The notes under the pieces were generated by a model that saw only the letters and a program-made list of their open reading frames with translations, searched no databases and had not been told where the DNA came from. A program made the position numbers and the translations under genes. Below, piece by piece: positions 13,441 through 17,133 of a stretch of DNA of 17,133 nucleotides. The stretch comes from an uncultured Clostridia bacterium (lineage in GTDB: Bacteria; Bacillota; Clostridia; Oscillospirales; CAG-272), in the NCBI GenBank assembly GCA_904502015.1, contig CAJGEA010000024.1, forward strand, positions 1-17,133, read 5' to 3'. Every line of letters starts with the position of its first letter. The stretch's first letter is position 1.

Positions 13441-16400
13441 TCCAATCACTCTCCTTATTCTTGGCAATATCGGCAACGTCCAGCATCAGCACCTTGGAGA
13501 TGCCGCGCTCGGGCATTGTCACGCCGTACAGACGGTTGGCTGCCGCCATGGTACCGCGGCGGTGGGTAATCATAATAAACTGAGTTTCGTCCGAATAACG
13601 CTTGATGTACTGCGCCAGTCGCTCTACGTTGACCTCGTCCAGCGCCGCCTCGATCTCGTCGAGGATGCAGAAGGGTGAGGGATTGACCTTGAGCACTGCA
13701 AAGAACAGCGCGACGCCGATGAAGGCCTGCTCGCCGCCCGAAAGCTGCATGAGATTCGTGATAATCTTTCCGGGAGGGGCGGCCTTGATTTCGATGCCCG
13801 ATTCCAGCACGTTCTCGGGATCGGTCAGGGATATCTCGGCGCTACCGCCGCCGAACAGTTCGACAAAGGTTTCTCGGAAGTTATCGTTGATTTGGTTGAA
13901 CGCCGTGACGAAGGCGGTCTTCATCTCGCCCTCAAGTCCCGTAATGATGCCCGTCAGCTCGGCCTTGGATTTCTCCAGGTCGGCGATCTGGACGCTCATG
14001 GTTTCGTAGCGTTCCTTGACCTCGTTGTACTTCTCTACGGCCTCGGGATCGAAATGACCGATGGCGCGGAGCTTGTTGCGGCACTCGGTCTGAAGCGCTA
14101 CTATCTCCTTGTGGTTCTCGGCGGTGACGGCGGGATAGCCCATAATGACGGCGTCGGCGCGGGACATTCCGTAGTCATCCCACAGTCGCCCCGAGAGCTT
14201 GTCCATCTCGGCCTGCAACGCCGTGAGCTTGGCTTCGGCAGTGGTATAGGCACGGAACAGCGTTTCCTTGTGGTTCATCTGGGCACGGATCTTCTCGGCC
14301 AGCGACGCCAGGCGTGCCTCGTAGGCGGCGTTATCCTCATCGACGCGGCTGCGATCATCGTTCAGCGTAGCCAGCTTCAGCTCGCCCTCGGCGTACAGGC
14401 GGCGATTTTCCGCCTGCGCGGCAGCGTAATCCGCCAGCTTCCGGCGGTAGGCGACCACGCGCTCATCGCTGATACGAATATCGTTCTCGCACGCCGCCAT
14501 GCGCTCACGGCAGGCGTGTGCCAGCGTTTCCTCGGTTTCCACATCCTTGCGGGCGGCGGAAATGGCGATGAACAGACGGGTCTGCTCGCTTGTGAGCTGA
14601 TCCACACGATCCTCGGCGTCGCCCCGCGCGGATGCTTGCTCCTCACGGAAGGCGCGCAGCTCGGACAAGACCTGCGCCCCGGCGGTTTCCTCGGCACGCA
14701 GGGCCTCCATATCGCCCTCGTACTGCTCACGGGAGCGAAGGATCTGCTCGCAATCCGCCTTCATGCGCTCCAGCAGAGTGGCGTTGGCGTCAAACTGCGC
14801 CTGCGCCTGCTCAAGACGGGCCGTTTCGTTGCCCAGAAGGACGCGGGTAAGATCCCGTTTGTCCTCAAGGCTTCCCTTCTCGTCGTCAGCCTCCTTGATG
14901 CGCTCGCGGATCTCGGCCAGCTCCCGCTCGCTTTGCTCCACGCGGGCGTTCAGCCCGACCAGCTCCTCCTCGAGGCGTTTGATCTCGCCCGCGCGGGTAA
15001 GCACACCGTTTTTCTGGTTGACCGAGCCGCCCGTGAACGAGCCGCCAACGTTGATCTGCTGGCCGTCCAGCGTGACCACGCGCACGCGGTAACGGAGGGC
15101 CTTGGCCATAGCGGTAGCGTTGTCAATGTTGTCAAAGATCACGGTACGACCGAGCAGGGACGACACAACCTCACGGAAGCGTCCGTCGCAGGACACCAGC
15201 GAATCGGCCACGGCAATGTAGCCCGCATAGCCCGCCGCCTGCTTCATCTCGGGCGTTTCGGTCTGTCCGCGCATGGAGGTCAGGGGGAAGAAGGTAGCGC
15301 GTCCCGCCTGCCCGCGCTTGAGAGCGTACATGGCGGCCTTCGCGGTTGCCTCGTCCTCCACAACGATGTGCTGGAGGTTTGCGCCCAGCGCGGTTTCCAC
15401 GGCGGTGATATAGGGATCGTCTACCGAAATGACCTTGGAAAGGGGGCCGTAGACAGTACCGCAGGGCTCTCCGCCGAAGGCGGTGATCTTACCCTCCCGA
15501 TACTGGTTCATCACGTAACGAACGGCGTTGGCGTAGCCCTCGAAATGTTCTTCCATAGCGCGGAAGTTCTGGATACGCTGTCTGACCGAATCGCGGCGGA
15601 GCTTTTCGGTATTCAGGGCTTCGTAGCGGCGGCCGTACTCATCATTGAGTTCTTCGAGTTTTTCTTCCGCAGCCGAGATTTCGGCAACGGCGCGGTCGTA
15701 CGATTCGGTATACCGCTCCACCGATTTTCTGCAGGCGGACACCTTCTCGTCCAGTTCGCGGGATGTGGACTCGTACTGCTCCATCTCGGTCAGAATACCG
15801 CTGTTGCGGTCGCTGTCTGAGTTGCGGGCGTTTTCCAGCACCGAGATGCGCACCCTGATATCCACAAGCTCCTGATCACGGCGGTGAATCTCCTCGCCCG
15901 AAATGGCGATGCGGTCGCTCAGTTCAGAGATCTTGCGATTCAGCTCGGCAATCTCTGCGGCGTTTTTGGTCTGCTCGCCGTCCAATTCGTCCAGCGTGCC
16001 CTGCAATTCGGCAATACGGGCGGTATGTGCCGCAAGCTGGGCGCGGTCGCCCTCAAGCTGTCGCACGAGCGCGGCACGGTTCTCCCCTGCCGAGGCAATG
16101 AGCTCCTCGGTATGCGTCATATTGGTTTCGGTGACGCGGTACTCGCTGTCCAGCCTGTGCTGGGCATCGGCGAGTTCGGCAATGGAGGCGCGCAACTCCT
16201 CAGAGGTCTGGCGGCTACCCTGACTCATTTCGGTCAGGCGTTGGTTCTGCACGTCGAGCGCTTGCAGGTTTTCCTCTGCCTGCTGCAAATCGAACTCGGC
16301 GTGGCGAAAAACGTTTGTGGCTTCCTCAATCTCACCGCCGAGACGCTCGGTATCGTACAGCCACAGGCTGACGTCGGCTCGCTTCTTGGCCTCAATGAGC

Positions 16401-17116
16401 TCCACACCGCGCTTGGCCTTGGCGGCCTCACGCTCGAGAGGGCCAACCTGTGCCTCCACCTCCGCAAAAATATCGCGGACGCGGACAAGATTATTTTCGG
16501 TGGCGGTGAGCTTCCGTTCGGCCTCGTTCTTTCTCATGCGGTACTTGGCGATACCCGAGGCGTCCTCAAAAATGCTTCGGCGTTCCTCGCTCTTACGGGA
16601 CACCATTTCGGTGATTCGGCCCTGACCGATAATGGAATATCCGTCACGTCCGATACCCGTGTTCAGAAACAGCTCGTAGATGTCCTTGAGACGGACGCTT
16701 TTGCGGTTGATGAGGTATTCGCTATCCCCCGAACGGAAGTAACGGCGGGTAACCGTGACCTCGTCGTAGGGGCAATCCAGCTTGCCAAAATCCGAGGTAT
16801 TGTCAAACGTGACCGATACCTCGGCGTAACCCATAGGTCGGCGGCTGTCCGCGCCGCCGAAAATGACGTCCTCCATTTTACTGCTTCGCAGGGTCTTGGA
16901 TGAGATCTCACCCAGTACCCAACGCATGGCGTCGGCGATATTGGATTTACCGCTGCCGTTCGGGCCGACGATGACGGTCACGCCCGTGTCGGTCACGGCG
17001 CGCTCGCCGTCTATGGTCAGGACTTTATCTGAAGCGCCCCGCCCCGGATCGAACACCAGCTTGGTTCGGTCGGGGAAGGACTTAAAGCCCTGCATTTCGA
17101 TTGATTTCAAATACAC
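13424..17116 (-). CDS. smc: SMC chromosome condensation/segregation ATPase
   Basis: SMC dimerises through its hinge and, with ScpA and ScpB (not in the window), organises and segregates the chromosome. The 1230-residue protein is complete. The N-terminal head has the start YLKSIEMQGFKSF (2-14) and Walker A GPNGSGKSN (51-59). Coiled coils run from about 195-520 and 705-1060, flanking the hinge (about 525-700, with YGPLSKVISV and GGSFTGGSVN). The C-terminal head has signature LSGGEQA (1125-1131) and Walker B FCILDEIEAALDE (about 1149-1161), then the THRRGTM segment. Between the first strand and Walker A is an extra stretch of about 19 residues (about 24-43) not usual in bacterial SMC. The start is a GTG at 17116 with AAGGAG eight bases upstream. 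It is the first visible gene of the operon and overlaps ftsY by 17 bp. Confidence 0.97.
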   Translation of the reverse strand: MYLKSIEMQGFKSFPDRTKLVFDPGRGASDKVLTIDGERAVTDTGVTVIVGPNGSGKSNIADAMRWVLGEISSKTLRSSKMEDVIFGGADSRRPMGYAEVSVTFDNTSDFGKLDCPYDEVTVTRRYFRSGDSEYLINRKSVRLKDIYELFLNTGIGRDGYSIIGQGRITEMVSRKSEERRSIFEDASGIAKYRMRKNEAERKLTATENNLVRVRDIFAEVEAQVGPLEREAAKAKRGVELIEAKKRADVSLWLYDTERLGGEIEEATNVFRHAEFDLQQAEENLQALDVQNQRLTEMSQGSRQTSEELRASIAELADAQHRLDSEYRVTETNMTHTEELIASAGENRAALVRQLEGDRAQLAAHTARIAELQGTLDELDGEQTKNAAEIAELNRKISELSDRIAISGEEIHRRDQELVDIRVRISVLENARNSDSDRNSGILTEMEQYESTSRELDEKVSACRKSVERYTESYDRAVAEISAAEEKLEELNDEYGRRYEALNTEKLRRDSVRQRIQNFRAMEEHFEGYANAVRYVMNQYREGKITAFGGEPCGTVYGPLSKVISVDDPYITAVETALGANLQHIVVEDEATAKAAMYALKRGQAGRATFFPLTSMRGQTETPEMKQAAGYAGYIAVADSLVSCDGRFREVVSSLLGRTVIFDNIDNATAMAKALRYRVRVVTLDGQQINVGGSFTGGSVNQKNGVLTRAGEIKRLEEELVGLNARVEQSERELAEIRERIKEADDEKGSLEDKRDLTRVLLGNETARLEQAQAQFDANATLLERMKADCEQILRSREQYEGDMEALRAEETAGAQVLSELRAFREEQASARGDAEDRVDQLTSEQTRLFIAISAARKDVETEETLAHACRERMAACENDIRISDERVVAYRRKLADYAAAQAENRRLYAEGELKLATLNDDRSRVDEDNAAYEARLASLAEKIRAQMNHKETLFRAYTTAEAKLTALQAEMDKLSGRLWDDYGMSRADAVIMGYPAVTAENHKEIVALQTECRNKLRAIGHFDPEAVEKYNEVKERYETMSVQIADLEKSKAELTGIITGLEGEMKTAFVTAFNQINDNFRETFVELFGGGSAEISLTDPENVLESGIEIKAAPPGKIITNLMQLSGGEQAFIGVALFFAVLKVNPSPFCILDEIEAALDEVNVERLAQYIKRYSDETQFIMITHRRGTMAAANRLYGVTMPERGISKVLMLDVADIAKNKESDWNGLFS

Positions 17117-17133
17117 GAGTGTTCTCTCCTTAC

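Noticed and set aside
13892..15820. 642-codon plus-strand frame opposite smc
   Set aside because: Stop-poor antisense frame caused by the GC-rich codon use of smc, whose motifs are all intact on the minus strand.

Overview
The window looks like core chromosome from a low-to-mid GC Bacillota (Firmicutes), most likely a gut-type member of the class Clostridia. The reasons are an hrcA-grpE-dnaK heat-shock operon controlled by a CIRCE operator, a DnaK without the N-terminal insertion typical of Gram-negative DnaKs, sigma-A-like promoters (TTGACA/TATAAT with 17-bp spacers), strong AGGAGG-type ribosome sites, and the cluster smc-ftsY-rdgB-yhbY-nadD-yqeK-rsfS. By eye the coding DNA is GC-rich (upper 50s percent), with AT-rich intergenic regions. 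Family assignments come from motif reading only; no database search was possible.

Region 1 (1-3310, minus strand): the heat-shock operon. Transcription starts just right of the CIRCE element (3133-3159) and runs leftwards through hrcA (repressor), grpE (nucleotide exchange factor) and dnaK (Hsp70), which is cut by the left edge after 405 codons. A block of three hairpins lies between grpE and dnaK and looks like a dispersed palindromic repeat. Region 2 (3274-7031, minus strand): a three-gene, translationally coupled operon with its own promoter and terminator. It encodes a MoxR-type AAA+ ATPase, a DUF58 membrane protein, and an unusual membrane protein with four ~49-residue helical repeats and a DUF4129-like tail. 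MoxR/DUF58/DUF4129 sets are recurrent envelope-associated gene clusters, but the usual transglutaminase partner is not seen here.

Region 3 (7100-9231, plus strand): a single-gene transcription unit encoding an intracellular GH36-like alpha-galactosidase, with a clear extended -10 promoter and a strong terminator that probably also serves the convergent operon. Region 4 (9273-17116, minus strand): a tightly packed housekeeping operon. It begins with the complete SMC chromosome-organising ATPase and continues through the SRP receptor FtsY, an inosine/xanthosine triphosphate pyrophosphatase, the ribosome-associated YhbY, the NAD-synthesis enzyme NadD, the HD-domain hydrolase YqeK and the ribosome silencing factor RsfS. 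Intergenic gaps are short or negative, so the genes are probably co-transcribed from a promoter to the right of the window.

The features most worth a second look are structural. FtsY has a long acidic linker encoded by 12-bp minisatellites, with a perfect palindrome embedded in frame. SMC carries an insertion of about 19 residues just before Walker A. The grpE-dnaK spacer holds a triple hairpin. The third MoxR-operon gene has an unusual domain mix. I saw no mobile element, CRISPR array, tRNA or rRNA, and no convincing wholly novel system. No gene-free stretch exceeds about 220 bases.
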